Assembly (NCBI RefSeq): GCF_020524885.1
Contig: NZ_JAIVKJ010000001.1
Coordinates: 1,426,001-1,490,000 of the forward strand
Direction: 5' to 3'
DNA from: Microbulbifer elongatus
GTDB lineage: Bacteria > Pseudomonadota > Gammaproteobacteria > Pseudomonadales > Cellvibrionaceae
Length of the DNA stretch: 64,000 bases
This document shows, one piece after another, positions 36,293 to 45,553 of this stretch. The position numbers and the translations under genes are program-made. The notes under the pieces are model-generated. The model was not told the DNA's origin, did not search any database, and saw only the letters and a list, made by a program, of their open reading frames with translations. Positions within the stretch are counted from its first letter, which is position 1, and every line of letters begins with the position of its first letter.

Positions 36293-36569
36293 GCGGTGCT
36301 CTCTTGCCTTCAAGAACGATTCTCGCGTGCGGCGAAAATCGGCGAGTGAACGGAGGCCATTCATAGCTCTTTAGCAAAAGTAGACCAGATGGCTCGAGAG
36401 GCCGGCTTGAACGAATACACTTCGCATAAATGGCATTCACTACCTTATTTTTGTTGAAGTTGCCGCATACAGCGTCTTGGGGGTCGTGAGTGAACGGGTT
36501 GAAATTTATACTCGGGGCGCCATCTCACACACTGCAGAAAGCGAATCGTAAAATCAAAAGGGGAGTACC

Positions 36570-37187
36570 TTGGCAGAAAGTCATTCTCTCAGCCGTCAGA
36601 TGTTTGGGTTGACCGTACGGAAAAATGCACACCCGGATATGCGTCGGCTGCGCCGCGAAGCCGGTGATGCCAGTTTGCACGGCAACAAATTCTGGAAGAG
36701 CTCGTGCCTGACCATGGATTACCTGCAAAAACACCCATTGAAAAAGGGTGCGCGGGTTCTGGATCTCGGTTGCGGCTGGGGGCTGGGCGGTATTTTTTGT
36801 GCGAAGGAGTTTGGTGCGAAGGTGACCTCGCTGGATGCCGACCCCAGTGTGTTTCCCTTCGCTGAGTACCACGCGGAGCTGAATGGAGTATCGATCAACA
36901 CCTGGAAGTGTCGCTACGAAAAAGTCACCGAAGCCGCGCTGACAGAATTTGATGCGGTGATCGGTACGGATATCTGCTTCTGGGACAAGCTCGAGGGGTT
37001 GCTGTACAACCTGACTCGCCGTGCACTGCGTGCGGGGGTAGGGCGGGTTATGCTGGTGGATCCGGGCCGCTCACCGTTTCGACGCCTTGCGGAGCGCGCA
37101 GAGGAAAAGCTCGACGCGCAGTATTTCGAGTGGCAGACTCAGCGCCCGATGAAAGCCAGCGGCTGTATTATGCTCGCGGGCGAATAA
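36570..37187 (+). CDS. class I SAM-dependent methyltransferase
   Basis: 205 residues with a TTG start behind GGGGAG. Motif I is VLDLGCGWGLGG and the acidic motif SLDADPSVF. The N-terminal CGNKFWKSS-like region (ASLHGNKFWKSSCLTMDYL) and the overall length recall METTL-type protein methyltransferases. No partner or substrate is evident; it stands between the divergent porin gene and msrA, which starts 58 bases later. Confidence 0.75.
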   Translation: MAESHSLSRQMFGLTVRKNAHPDMRRLRREAGDASLHGNKFWKSSCLTMDYLQKHPLKKGARVLDLGCGWGLGGIFCAKEFGAKVTSLDADPSVFPFAEYHAELNGVSINTWKCRYEKVTEAALTEFDAVIGTDICFWDKLEGLLYNLTRRALRAGVGRVMLVDPGRSPFRRLAERAEEKLDAQYFEWQTQRPMKASGCIMLAGE

Positions 37188-37245
37188 CCAGTCTGTTCAA
37201 CGGCTCAGCCTCAACAGGTAGGCAAACAAGGCAGAGGTATCCCAG

Positions 37246-37875
37246 ATGCAATACGACAAGACCCAGATTCCCACGGCCGATGATGCGCTCCCCGGCCGCC
37301 CGGAAGCCATGCCCATCAGCGGCAAGCATTTTGTGTCCGGCGAGTCGATGCTGCCGCCGTTTCCCGCCGGTATGGAACAGGCAGTATTTGGCATGGGCTG
37401 TTTCTGGGGCGCCGAGCAGCTGTTCTGGGAAATAGAGGGTGTGTACGTCACCGCGGTAGGTTACGCCGGCGGCCATACCCCGAATCCGAACTACCGGGAA
37501 GTGTGTAGTGGCGGTACAGGGCACGCAGAGGTGGTGCTGGTGGTGTTTGACCCGGCGATAGTGAGTTACGAAGAGCTGTTGCGTCGCTTCTGGGAAGAGC
37601 ACGATCCCACCCAGGGTATGCGCCAGGGCAACGATCTGGGGACCCAGTACCGTTCCTGTATCTACACCTTCGGTGACGACCAGCTGTCACAGGCGCAGGC
37701 GTCCGAACAGCGCTTCCAGCAGGCGCTGGCAGAGAAGGGATTTGGCAGTATCACCACAGAGATCGAGCCGGCACCGACGTTTTTCTATGCAGAAGAAGAT
37801 CATCAGCAGTATCTGGCCAAGAACCCGGGTGGGTACTGCGGCCTTGCCGGAACCGGCGCCTGTCTGTTGCGCTGA
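37246..37875 (+). CDS. msrA: peptide methionine (S)-S-oxide reductase MsrA
   Basis: 209 residues; AGAGG lies upstream of the ATG. Catalytic Cys52 in [10 protein letters not shown], and Cys198 and Cys206 in [15 protein letters not shown] as recycling residues, the same spacing as in E. coli MsrA. It repairs S-methionine sulfoxide with thioredoxin as reductant. Convergent with the adjacent sulfurtransferase gene, whose stop is immediately next to it. Confidence 0.96.
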   Translation: MQYDKTQIPTADDALPGRPEAMPISGKHFVSGESMLPPFPAGMEQAVFGMGCFWGAEQLFWEIEGVYVTAVGYAGGHTPNPNYREVCSGGTGHAEVVLVVFDPAIVSYEELLRRFWEEHDPTQGMRQGNDLGTQYRSCIYTFGDDQLSQAQASEQRFQQALAEKGFGSITTEIEPAPTFFYAEEDHQQYLAKNPGGYCGLAGTGACLLR

Positions 37876-38775
37876 TCAGGCGTTTTCTTTGTTGTGATTC
37901 TCGGGTGATGAGGTGCGCGGATACAGAATATGCGCGCACCAGTCACTCCAGCTCCCCGGATACAGTCGCGCGGAGCGACCGACCTGCAGCAGTGAAAACA
38001 GGTTTACACACGCCGTTACCCCAGACCCGCAATAACACACGATATCGTCGTCGGCCGGGATGCTCTGCCAGTTTTCGCGCAGGACGGCCAGCGGCTGGAT
38101 AAATCCATTTTCGTCGGTGGTCGCCTGCCAGGGCTTGTTGATGGCCCCGGGAATGTGCCCTGCAATCGGGTCGATGGGCTCTTCATTTCCCAGAAAGCGT
38201 CGGGTTTCCCGCGCATCCACCAATTGCCAGGGCGGGTTTTCCAGGTGGGGATAGAGGTCTTCGTAGTGCAGAAGTTCGCCGGCCTCGGCGGAGCCACTGA
38301 AATCGCCGGCTGCCGCAGGGTCTTCTTCACCTTCGGACACCGGCAGCCCGGCATTTTTCCAGGCCGAAAAACCACCGTTCAGGATGGTTACTTGCGTATG
38401 GCCGTAATGGCGCAGCAGCCACCAGGCACGGGCAGCAAACGCAAAGCGCTGATCATCGTATACCACCACCTGCGTTTCCGCAGAGATCCCCGCTGCGCGC
38501 GCAAACTCGGAAAACTGCTTTGCACTTGGTAATGGGTGGCGGCCGCCGTAGCGACTGCCGTTGTGATCACCGCTCGGCTCGTGAGAAGCGGAGAGATCCC
38601 GGTGTAGGCTGGCATAGCGCGCACCCGGAATATGTTCTTTGAGGTAGGCCTGCTCGCCGGCCTGCGTATCGGCCAGATTGTAGCGACAGTCGAGAATGAC
38701 GAGCTGACTTCCCTGATCCTGTTGATCCAGAAGCGCTGCCAGTTCGGATACTTCAATCACACCCTGATAAGTCAT
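37876..38775 (-). CDS. sseA: 3-mercaptopyruvate sulfurtransferase
   Basis: 299 residues, two rhodanese domains. The second has the active-site loop Cys249-Gly-Ser-Gly-Val-Thr (CYCGSGVTACVN), the CGSGxT signature of mercaptopyruvate sulfurtransferases rather than CRKGVT of thiosulfate rhodanese. It moves sulfur from 3-mercaptopyruvate to thiols or cyanide. Convergent with msrA, with no spacing. Confidence 0.93.
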   Translation of the reverse strand: MTYQGVIEVSELAALLDQQDQGSQLVILDCRYNLADTQAGEQAYLKEHIPGARYASLHRDLSASHEPSGDHNGSRYGGRHPLPSAKQFSEFARAAGISAETQVVVYDDQRFAFAARAWWLLRHYGHTQVTILNGGFSAWKNAGLPVSEGEEDPAAAGDFSGSAEAGELLHYEDLYPHLENPPWQLVDARETRRFLGNEEPIDPIAGHIPGAINKPWQATTDENGFIQPLAVLRENWQSIPADDDIVCYCGSGVTACVNLFSLLQVGRSARLYPGSWSDWCAHILYPRTSSPENHNKENA

Positions 38776-38842
38776 AGCTACTGCTTTTTTTTATCGTCGT
38801 TATGGGCTCCAAATTAAGCCCCGGGAACGATTTTGTCCAGCT

Positions 38843-40531
38843 TCAGTGCGCTTCCGAATAGCGGTTTCCAGCGGTTACCTTGCGGTTGCGCTCCCCGTCT
38901 TGCTCTGATGATTCCTGCGACGCACCTTCCTGCCTTTCGCTGGACCGTTGCGCCTCTAGTTCTGCGATCTTTTTCTCCAGTTCCGCCTGGCGTGCCAGCT
39001 CCTGTTTGCGGCAGTCACTGGCGATCTCGGCGACGGGCTGTTGCGGTTGGTCGAGGAATCCGGCTGCCGCCTCCTCGGCACAATCGCTCGCAGAGATCAC
39101 GTCGTGTGCCAGCTTGGGGAAGAGGATCCACTGATGGTTTGGCAGCTTCTTGCGCGCTTTGTTGGCGTCTTTGGCGGAGAGTACCGGGTCCAGGGCGCCG
39201 TGCATGACGAGGGTCGGGACCGTCGTTTTGATCGCGCGGGATTCCAGTAACGGCGCGGAAGGGATGGCCCAGATACGGCACTGGACCTGCATCATATCGA
39301 TGTCTGAGCGCACCGAGCCGCCCAGAATGCCACTGTTGCTTGCGGACTGCCGGGCCAGGTCGAAGTCGACGAACGGCGCCTCTTCGTAGCAAAAATGGCT
39401 GATGCCCGCCGCATCACCAAAATTGGGGTCCAGCACCAGGCCCATAAAACTGGCAATGGAAGGCTTTAGCAGTTCTGCCTGCTGGGACTCCAGCTCCTCG
39501 ATAATTGCGGGAAACTCTTTATAGAAGTGTTCGTTGTACAGGGCCTGAAACAGCACCCGCAACAGTCGCTGGCCGGTGAGCACAAAGGGATACTGCGTAC
39601 CCGGGTGGATGTTGCTCGTCTCCACGGTAAGCGGCTTTTCGTCCAGCTGCTCGACCAGGGTCTCCAGGCGGCGTTTGAGATTGGGGTACTGCTTGTTACA
39701 GGTCGTGTCTTCGCTGCAGTAATCGAGTCCGCGCTGGTAAGCGGCGATCACGTCTTCTGGCAACTGCTGGGTGTAAATGATGTCGGGAAACACCGCACTG
39801 TTGAGTACCATCGCGCGTACAGATTCGGGAAAATCCCGTGCGATGGTGAGGGCATAGCGGCTCGCATAGGACACACCGTAGAGGTTCAGCTTTGGCACCC
39901 CCAGTGCCTGTCGCAACGCCTCCACGTCTCTGGCTACCGATGCGCTGTTGTAGTGGGCAAGGTCGGCCGTACCACTCAGCCGGCTGTAGCAGCGCTCCAT
40001 GCTGTAGGTGAAAACGCGGGACTCCTCATCGGTGCTGAGGTTGCGGGTAAATGCCAGGTTCGCGTCTTTGATGAATTCATCACAGGCCAGTTTCGGGCTG
40101 GCCATGCCGGTGCCGCGCGGATCGATAACGATGAGATCGCGGCCGCTTTCAACGGTCATGCCGGCGTAGTTGACCCACAGCCAGTCACTGGCATTTTCCG
40201 GTTCTAGACCCATGCTGGCGCCCGGGCCACCGGCGCCCAGGTGGAGCAGGGGCTCCTTGTCCGGGTCATTGATTTCAGCGAAGAAGCGCACCACCGGAAA
40301 CTGGATTTTGCGGCCGGCCGGATTGTCGTGGTTTTCCGGCACTTCCATCATGTAGCACTGGGTGGTCGGCCAGCTGGCTTCGGTATCAAACCAGCAACTT
40401 TTTGGGATCAGGTGGCTGGGGGAGGGGGCTTCAGCGGACTCCTCCCGGGTGCATCCCGCAGTCAATGCGATCATCGACATTAAGAGCAGGCTGCGGGTAA
40501 CGGTTTGCGCGGAAAAAATACGTGAGGGCAT
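38843..40531 (-). CDS. lipoprotein alpha/beta hydrolase (tripeptidyl aminopeptidase-like)
   Basis: 562 residues. Lipobox LTAGC gives Cys27 as the lipid site, so the enzyme is exported and anchored. The hydrolase has HLGAGGPGASMG (oxyanion), DPRGTGMA, nucleophile GVSYASR, and a C-terminal MHGALDPVLS with LAHDVI, as in TAP-like aminopeptidases and secreted S33 proline iminopeptidases. After the fold there is a Glu/Gln-rich tail of about 75 residues with a coiled coil (ELEKKIAELEAQRSSE), unusual for the family. Stands on its own, between sseA and a TRIC-type channel gene. Confidence 0.85.
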   Translation of the reverse strand: MPSRIFSAQTVTRSLLLMSMIALTAGCTREESAEAPSPSHLIPKSCWFDTEASWPTTQCYMMEVPENHDNPAGRKIQFPVVRFFAEINDPDKEPLLHLGAGGPGASMGLEPENASDWLWVNYAGMTVESGRDLIVIDPRGTGMASPKLACDEFIKDANLAFTRNLSTDEESRVFTYSMERCYSRLSGTADLAHYNSASVARDVEALRQALGVPKLNLYGVSYASRYALTIARDFPESVRAMVLNSAVFPDIIYTQQLPEDVIAAYQRGLDYCSEDTTCNKQYPNLKRRLETLVEQLDEKPLTVETSNIHPGTQYPFVLTGQRLLRVLFQALYNEHFYKEFPAIIEELESQQAELLKPSIASFMGLVLDPNFGDAAGISHFCYEEAPFVDFDLARQSASNSGILGGSVRSDIDMMQVQCRIWAIPSAPLLESRAIKTTVPTLVMHGALDPVLSAKDANKARKKLPNHQWILFPKLAHDVISASDCAEEAAAGFLDQPQQPVAEIASDCRKQELARQAELEKKIAELEAQRSSERQEGASQESSEQDGERNRKVTAGNRYSEAH

Positions 40532-40585
40532 AGTCGCTGTGTCTGCCGTGTAATCCTGGCTACAGGTGTGAATGTTGGTGTCTTG

Positions 40586-41203
40586 TCAGTCGGGGCGCAT
40601 GCGTGCGATGGGGGCGGAAAGGTTCCAGCGCAGCGCCGCAAGCCGAATCCCGAGGGTGACGAAAACCGCAATGGCCACCACTGCTTCCCCGGGCAGTGCC
40701 TGAATATCGTCCAGTATCACCAGAGCGGCGGCGCCACTCAAGGCCGCTGTGGCATAAATTTCCCGTCGCAGTAGCAGGGGAATGTCGCCGCACAGGATGT
40801 CCCGGATCAGACCGCCGAATGTCCCGGTCATCACGCCCATAACGATGGCGATTGCGGGGGTGTGGCCGAGATCCAGGACTTTCTGGGTGCCGATTACCAC
40901 GAACACCGCTAGGCCAGCGGCGTCGGCGATCATCAGCAGGCGCATGGGGACCTGCAGGTAGCGAATAAGGTAGAAGCTGATCACGCCGGTGGCGGCAGCG
41001 ATCCACAGGTAGTAGCTGTCGGAGAGCCAGAAGACAGGGACGTTGAGAATCATATCCCGGGTGGTGCCGCCGCCGGTCGCGGTGACACAGGCCAGTACCA
41101 CAGCGCCAAACAGGTCCATCTGCTTGTGGCCCGCGGCCAATACGCCGGTAAAGGCAAAGATCACGATGCCGATCAGGTCGCACCAGTGCAGAAGTTGTTC
41201 CAT
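40586..41203 (-). CDS. TRIC/UPF0126 family cation channel
   Basis: 205 residues, seven membrane segments in two homologous triple-helix repeats, each with a Gly-rich kink: GIVIFAFTGVLAAGHKQMD, TATGGGTTRDMIL and GVMTGTFGGLIRDILCGD. Bacterial homologues of trimeric intracellular cation channels have this exact layout and conduct potassium and other monovalent cations. Confidence 0.92.
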   Translation of the reverse strand: MEQLLHWCDLIGIVIFAFTGVLAAGHKQMDLFGAVVLACVTATGGGTTRDMILNVPVFWLSDSYYLWIAAATGVISFYLIRYLQVPMRLLMIADAAGLAVFVVIGTQKVLDLGHTPAIAIVMGVMTGTFGGLIRDILCGDIPLLLRREIYATAALSGAAALVILDDIQALPGEAVVAIAVFVTLGIRLAALRWNLSAPIARMRPD

Positions 41204-41299
41204 GGGTTCCCGTTCGCCACATTGATCGCAGATGCGGGGAATTATGGAGCCCCGTGGGGCTCCGGTACAACTGAATGCGGTGGGTGTTTAGGAAGGGGC

Positions 41300-42487
41300 T
41301 TAGAAAAACGCCTGCAAACCAGTCTGTGCGCGGCCAAGAATCAGCGCGTGCACATCGTGGGTGCCTTCGTAGGTGTTGACCGCTTCCAGGTTCATCGCGT
41401 GGCGAATCACATGGAATTCGTCGGCAATACCGTTGCCGCCGTGCATGTCACGGGCGGTGCGGGCGATATCCAGGGCCTTGCCGCAATTGTTGCGTTTGAC
41501 CAGGGAGATCATGGTGGGGTCGAAGTGGTTTTTCTGTTCGTCCATCAGGCGACCCACGCGCAGGGAGCCCTGCAGGCCGAGAGTGATTTCGGTCTGCATG
41601 TCCGCCAGCTTTTTCTGGAACAGCTGGGTTTGCGCCAGGGGCTTGTTGAACTGCTTGCGATCGAGGCCGTACTGGCGGGCAGCGTGCCAGCAGAATTCTG
41701 CAGCACCCATGGCGCCCCAGGAGATGCCGTAGCGGGCGCGGTTCAGACAGCCAAACGGACCGCTCAGGCCTTTGATGTTCGGGAAGCGGTTCTCTTCGGG
41801 AACGAATACATTGTCCATCACGATTTCGCCGGTGATAGAGGCGCGCAGGGAAAACTTGCCTTCAATCTTCGGGGCACTGAGGCCCTCCATGCCTTTTTCC
41901 AGCACGAAGCCGCGAATATCACCTTCATCGTCCTTCGCCCAGACCACGAAGACGTCGGCGATGGGGCTGTTGGTGATCCACATCTTGGAGCCGGTCAGGC
42001 GATAGCCGCCATCGACCGATTTGGCGCGGGTCTTCATGCCGCCGGGATCGGAGCCCGCATCCGGCTCGGTAAGACCAAAGCAGCCGACCCATTCGCCGCT
42101 GGCGAGTTTGGGCAGGTACTTCTGCTTCTGCTCCTCGCTGCCGTAGGCATAGATGGGGTGCATCACCAGGCTGGACTGAACGCTCATGGCAGAGCGGTAG
42201 CCGGAGTCCACACGCTCAACCTCGCGTGCCACCAGGCCGTAGGAGACATAGTTGAGTCCCGCACAGTCGTAGCCCTCGATGGTGGAGCCGAGCAGTCCCA
42301 GCTCACCCATTTCACGCATGATATTGCGGTCGAACACTTCATTGCGGTTGGCTTCAAGCACCCGCGGCATCAGTTTTGACTGGCAGTATTCCCGCGCGGT
42401 GTCGCGGATCATTCGTTCTTCATCGCTCAGCTGGCGGTCCAGCAGCAGAATATCGTCCCAGTGGGCCAGTGGCTGGTTCTTGCTCAT
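41300..42487 (-). CDS. gcdH: glutaryl-CoA dehydrogenase
   Basis: 395 residues from the ATG at 42487; the frame reads back to 42964 without similarity. Motifs: [43 protein letters not shown], and the catalytic Glu374 in [15 protein letters not shown], with the family-specific Arg in [15 protein letters not shown]. It oxidises and decarboxylates glutaryl-CoA to crotonyl-CoA in lysine, tryptophan and glutarate breakdown. It is monocistronic here. A palindrome upstream (42554-42568) is shared with the CaiB-type CoA-transferase gene at 58 kb, which may supply glutaryl-CoA. Confidence 0.95.
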   Translation of the reverse strand: MSKNQPLAHWDDILLLDRQLSDEERMIRDTAREYCQSKLMPRVLEANRNEVFDRNIMREMGELGLLGSTIEGYDCAGLNYVSYGLVAREVERVDSGYRSAMSVQSSLVMHPIYAYGSEEQKQKYLPKLASGEWVGCFGLTEPDAGSDPGGMKTRAKSVDGGYRLTGSKMWITNSPIADVFVVWAKDDEGDIRGFVLEKGMEGLSAPKIEGKFSLRASITGEIVMDNVFVPEENRFPNIKGLSGPFGCLNRARYGISWGAMGAAEFCWHAARQYGLDRKQFNKPLAQTQLFQKKLADMQTEITLGLQGSLRVGRLMDEQKNHFDPTMISLVKRNNCGKALDIARTARDMHGGNGIADEFHVIRHAMNLEAVNTYEGTHDVHALILGRAQTGLQAFF

Positions 42488-42553
42488 GGTTTGTTTTGGT
42501 CCGTACTTGTGGTTCCTGAGGTCATCATAGCGAACCTTTATCGAGACTTCACT

Positions 42554-42568
42554 ATTTGTGATCACATT
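42554..42568. promoter_or_regulatory. palindrome ATTTGTGATCACATT upstream of gcdH
   Basis: Core TGTGATCACA is a perfect 10-base palindrome. The same 15-mer with A to G at one position is found upstream of the CoA-transferase at 57993-58007. It lies 67-81 bases upstream of the gcdH start codon. A GntR- or other dimeric regulator is plausible; which one is unknown. Confidence 0.5.
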
Positions 42569-42692
42569 CTTGAGGCTGGCTACAGGAGGAGGGTTGGCCG
42601 GAGGGTGCGGTGCAGGGACGTTCGGCGAGTGAGTGTGGCATGGTGGTGCCCAGGCCGGCCCGTGACTGCTAAGTAAACAAACGTAAATCAAC

Positions 42693-42720
42693 TTGGCCCG
42701 GCTGATAGAATTTCGATAAT
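42693..42720 (+). promoter_or_regulatory. possible promoter of the efflux operon
   Basis: TTGGCC (42693-42698), 16 bases, GATAAT (42715-42720). If used, transcription would start near 42727, favouring the ATG at 42753 over the one at 42729. Confidence 0.3.
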
Positions 42721-42728
42721 CAAAATAA

Positions 42729-44246
42729 ATGCATTTTTGCCGATATTGTTTTATGGGGCTTCTGTCTAAACCATTTTTGTTGCGGCTCCCGCAGCGGCTC
42801 ATATGTGCTCTGCTGGCTGGGTTGCTGACGGTACTGCTCACTGCCTGCTCGAGTGCACCGCTACTGCCACCGCAATTTCCCGAGCAGTCTCTCGGGTTGC
42901 CGGACCGTTTCAGCACCAGCGGCAGCCAGCTGACGGCGCAGCGCTGGTGGCAGAGTTTCAGCAATAGTGAACTTGATCAGCTGGTGAATCTGGCGTTGGC
43001 GTCCAACCCGGACCTGCAAGCGACCTACTGGCGGTTGCAGCAGGCGGACGCGGCGGCGGCCCAGGCCCGCAGCGGTTTCTGGCCGCGCTTGACCGGTGCA
43101 CTGGAAAATACCGAGCAGCGCCGCGCCTCCAGCAACAATTTTGATTTCTCCGGTGCCGAGAATGAAGGCAACAGCTGGAGTGGTAGCCTCGCCGCCGGCT
43201 ATGAAGTGGATCTTTGGGGGCGCGTGCGCAGTGGTGCGCGAGCGGCTGAAGCCGGGCGACTGGCCCGGGAAGATAGTTTCCAGGTGGCGGCACTGACGCT
43301 CGCGGCGGAGGTGACCAGCGTCTGGCTGCAACTACAGGAAGCCTGGGGGCAGCAGCAACTCCTCGAGCAGCAGCTGGATACCAACCGTAAGACCCTGCGG
43401 GTACTTGAACTGCGTTTCGGTGGCGGTGTGAGCGGCGCGGCCGATGTCCTTCAGCAGCGGCAGTTGGTAGAGCAGTCGCAACAGGAACTGGCGCAGAGCC
43501 GGGCGGACATTCAGGTGCTGCAGGTGCAGCTTGCCGCCTTGCTTGGGGTTGCCCCCGAGCAGCTCCCGGATTTTGCCCGAACTGTCAGCGGGCTGCCGGT
43601 GCTCCCGGCGCTGCCGGATACCGGTGTTCCTTCCCATTTGTTATTGCGCCGCCCGGATGTGCGCCTTGCCCAGCGTGAAGTTTTGCAGGGACATTACCTT
43701 GCCAATCAGGCGTGGGCCGAACGGCTGCCGGCACTTACCCTCAGTCTGTTTTTTAGTGGCGGCGGTCGCTCGTTATCCGATATTGCCGACGACTGGTTGC
43801 TCAATTTCAGCACTGCGCTGGAGGGCGTCATATTTGATGGCGGCAACCTGGCCGCAGCCGAGCGCCAGCAGCAGGCGGTAGAGCAGGAGCGCTGGTCCGC
43901 GTTCCGCAATACCGTGATGCAGGCGCTTTCTGAAGTAGAGCAGGCGTTGATCAATGAGCGCGCCATTCGCGAGCGGCTGAGTTTTCTGGAAACACGTACA
44001 GAGCTTGCAGATCAGATTACGCTGCGACAGCGACGGGCCTACGGCCAGGGCTCAGTGGACTTCCTCAACGTGCTTTCTGCCACCGACAACCAACAATCTC
44101 TGGAGCGGCAGTTGCTGACCGCGCGCCGCCAATTACTGGAAAACCGGGTAACTCTCTATCGCGCCCTGTCCGGAGGCCTGCCAGCGCAGGACCTGCCGCA
44201 GCCGGCGGCGCAGGAGCTGGAAGTTTACCGGGTGGAGAATCCATGA
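42729..44246 (+). CDS. NodT-family outer membrane efflux lipoprotein
   Basis: 505 residues from 42729; the ATG at 42753 (497 residues) is equally possible and better placed for the signal peptide. Lipobox LTAC within [16 protein letters not shown] marks a lipid-anchored TolC-type outer membrane factor. The body has the twofold coiled-coil repeat of the OEP family ([55 protein letters not shown]). It forms the outer tunnel of the tripartite pump; the next gene overlaps by four bases. Confidence 0.93.
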   Translation: MHFCRYCFMGLLSKPFLLRLPQRLICALLAGLLTVLLTACSSAPLLPPQFPEQSLGLPDRFSTSGSQLTAQRWWQSFSNSELDQLVNLALASNPDLQATYWRLQQADAAAAQARSGFWPRLTGALENTEQRRASSNNFDFSGAENEGNSWSGSLAAGYEVDLWGRVRSGARAAEAGRLAREDSFQVAALTLAAEVTSVWLQLQEAWGQQQLLEQQLDTNRKTLRVLELRFGGGVSGAADVLQQRQLVEQSQQELAQSRADIQVLQVQLAALLGVAPEQLPDFARTVSGLPVLPALPDTGVPSHLLLRRPDVRLAQREVLQGHYLANQAWAERLPALTLSLFFSGGGRSLSDIADDWLLNFSTALEGVIFDGGNLAAAERQQQAVEQERWSAFRNTVMQALSEVEQALINERAIRERLSFLETRTELADQITLRQRRAYGQGSVDFLNVLSATDNQQSLERQLLTARRQLLENRVTLYRALSGGLPAQDLPQPAAQELEVYRVENP

Positions 44247-45553
44247 TGTCCAAGCATCCGCTACTGAACAAAATCAACTGGAGCATCGCCTTTCCAGTGC
44301 TGTTGATCGTACTGGCGGTAATGATTTCCAACTGGTTGCTGCGGGAAAAGCCCACCATGCAGCGGGGGGAGCGCAAGGCGCCGCCGCTCACCGTGGAGGT
44401 TGCCACCGCCGAATACGGACATTTCCCCCTGACCATCAAGGCGCTCGGCAAGGTATCGGCGCGGGAGCTGGTGGAATTACAGCCGCAGGTTGATGGCCGG
44501 GTTGAATGGCTGAATTACGACCTGGGTCCGGGGTCCACGCTCGCTAAAGGTGAGGAGCTGCTCCGCATCGAACGTGAACCCTACCAGCTCGCCCTGCAGA
44601 CCGCCCGCAGTACCCTGGCGGAGCGCCGCGCGGAATTGCAGCAGGAGCAGGGGCAGCGTCTTGTGGCAAAAGAGGAGTACGAACTACTCGGTGCCTCACT
44701 GCCGGACGCGGACCAGTCCCTGGTCATGCGCGAACCGCAACTGGCCGCAGCGCGGGCGCGGATGGACGCCGCTCAGGCACAGGTGGGGCTGGCGGAACGG
44801 GATTTACGCCTTACCTCCATCTCTTCTCCATTCAACGCACTGCTGGTATCCCGCACCGTCGACATTGGTGATCGGGTTGCACCGGGTACCGTCATGTACA
44901 CCCTGGCGGGTGCCGACCGTTTTCAGATTGAAGTGGAGGTACCCGCAAGCCAGCTTCCGAAGCTCAATACGCCAAAAGCGAAAGTTCGCATCCGCGGCAG
45001 CCAGTGGCCGCGGAATACCTTTCGGGAAGGTCGCTTTGTGCGGGTGATCCCGGTGCTGGAAGAACAGGGCAGGTTGGCCCGGGTGCTGGTGGAGCTGGAT
45101 GATCCCCTCGGTATCGAGGATCCGTCCCGGCCCCAGTTACTGCTGAACGACCTCGCGCGGGTGGAGATTACCGGCCGTGCCGATGGACAGCAGGTGCGGA
45201 TTCCGCTGACCGCTCTGCAGGATGGCAATGAAGTCTGGATTGTCCGCGACGGAAAAATCCATATCCAGCCGGTGCAGGTCTCTCATCTCGACGACGAGTT
45301 TGCGATCCTCGAAAGCGGCTTGCAGGGCGGTGAAACCCTGGTGATTACCCGCCTGACCAGCGTGACCGAAAATATGCCGGTGCGCACCGCGGATGCCGCG
45401 CGGGGCGCAAACAACCGTCGTGGGCCGAACCCGGAACAAAAACGCAAGCAGCGCGACGACGCGCGCAAATCGGCCGCCGAGGATGCTCCACCAGAACTGC
45501 CGGAACCTTCCAAAAAATCCCGCGAGCAGGGCACAGATGGTGAGCGCGGATGA
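44243..45553 (+). CDS. RND efflux periplasmic adaptor
   Basis: 436 residues. A single N-terminal membrane anchor (AFPVLLIVLAVMISNWLL), a lipoyl-like/hairpin region (ELQPQVDGRVEWLNYDLGPG, and a long alpha hairpin), a beta-barrel and membrane-proximal domain, and a charged, disordered tail of about 60 residues (basic, then acidic). This is the membrane-fusion protein that joins pump and outer membrane factor. Overlaps both neighbours by ATGA, so translation is coupled in the order outer membrane factor, adaptor, pump. Confidence 0.93.
   Translation: MMSKHPLLNKINWSIAFPVLLIVLAVMISNWLLREKPTMQRGERKAPPLTVEVATAEYGHFPLTIKALGKVSARELVELQPQVDGRVEWLNYDLGPGSTLAKGEELLRIEREPYQLALQTARSTLAERRAELQQEQGQRLVAKEEYELLGASLPDADQSLVMREPQLAAARARMDAAQAQVGLAERDLRLTSISSPFNALLVSRTVDIGDRVAPGTVMYTLAGADRFQIEVEVPASQLPKLNTPKAKVRIRGSQWPRNTFREGRFVRVIPVLEEQGRLARVLVELDDPLGIEDPSRPQLLLNDLARVEITGRADGQQVRIPLTALQDGNEVWIVRDGKIHIQPVQVSHLDDEFAILESGLQGGETLVITRLTSVTENMPVRTADAARGANNRRGPNPEQKRKQRDDARKSAAEDAPPELPEPSKKSREQGTDGERG

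Noticed and set aside
41126..42379. 417-codon open frame on the plus strand opposite gcdH
   Set aside because: Antisense shadow of gcdH: no family similarity, composition typical of the reverse of a GC-rich gene. The same applies to long frames opposite phhA (55011-55940), the M16C peptidase (29708-30679), the efflux operon (45283-46539) and the CoA-transferase (58008-59207).
42554..42568. TGTGATCACA upstream of gcdH as a CRP site
   Set aside because: CRP needs TGTGA-N6-TCACA; here the two halves touch with no spacer. Kept as a candidate operator of another regulator.
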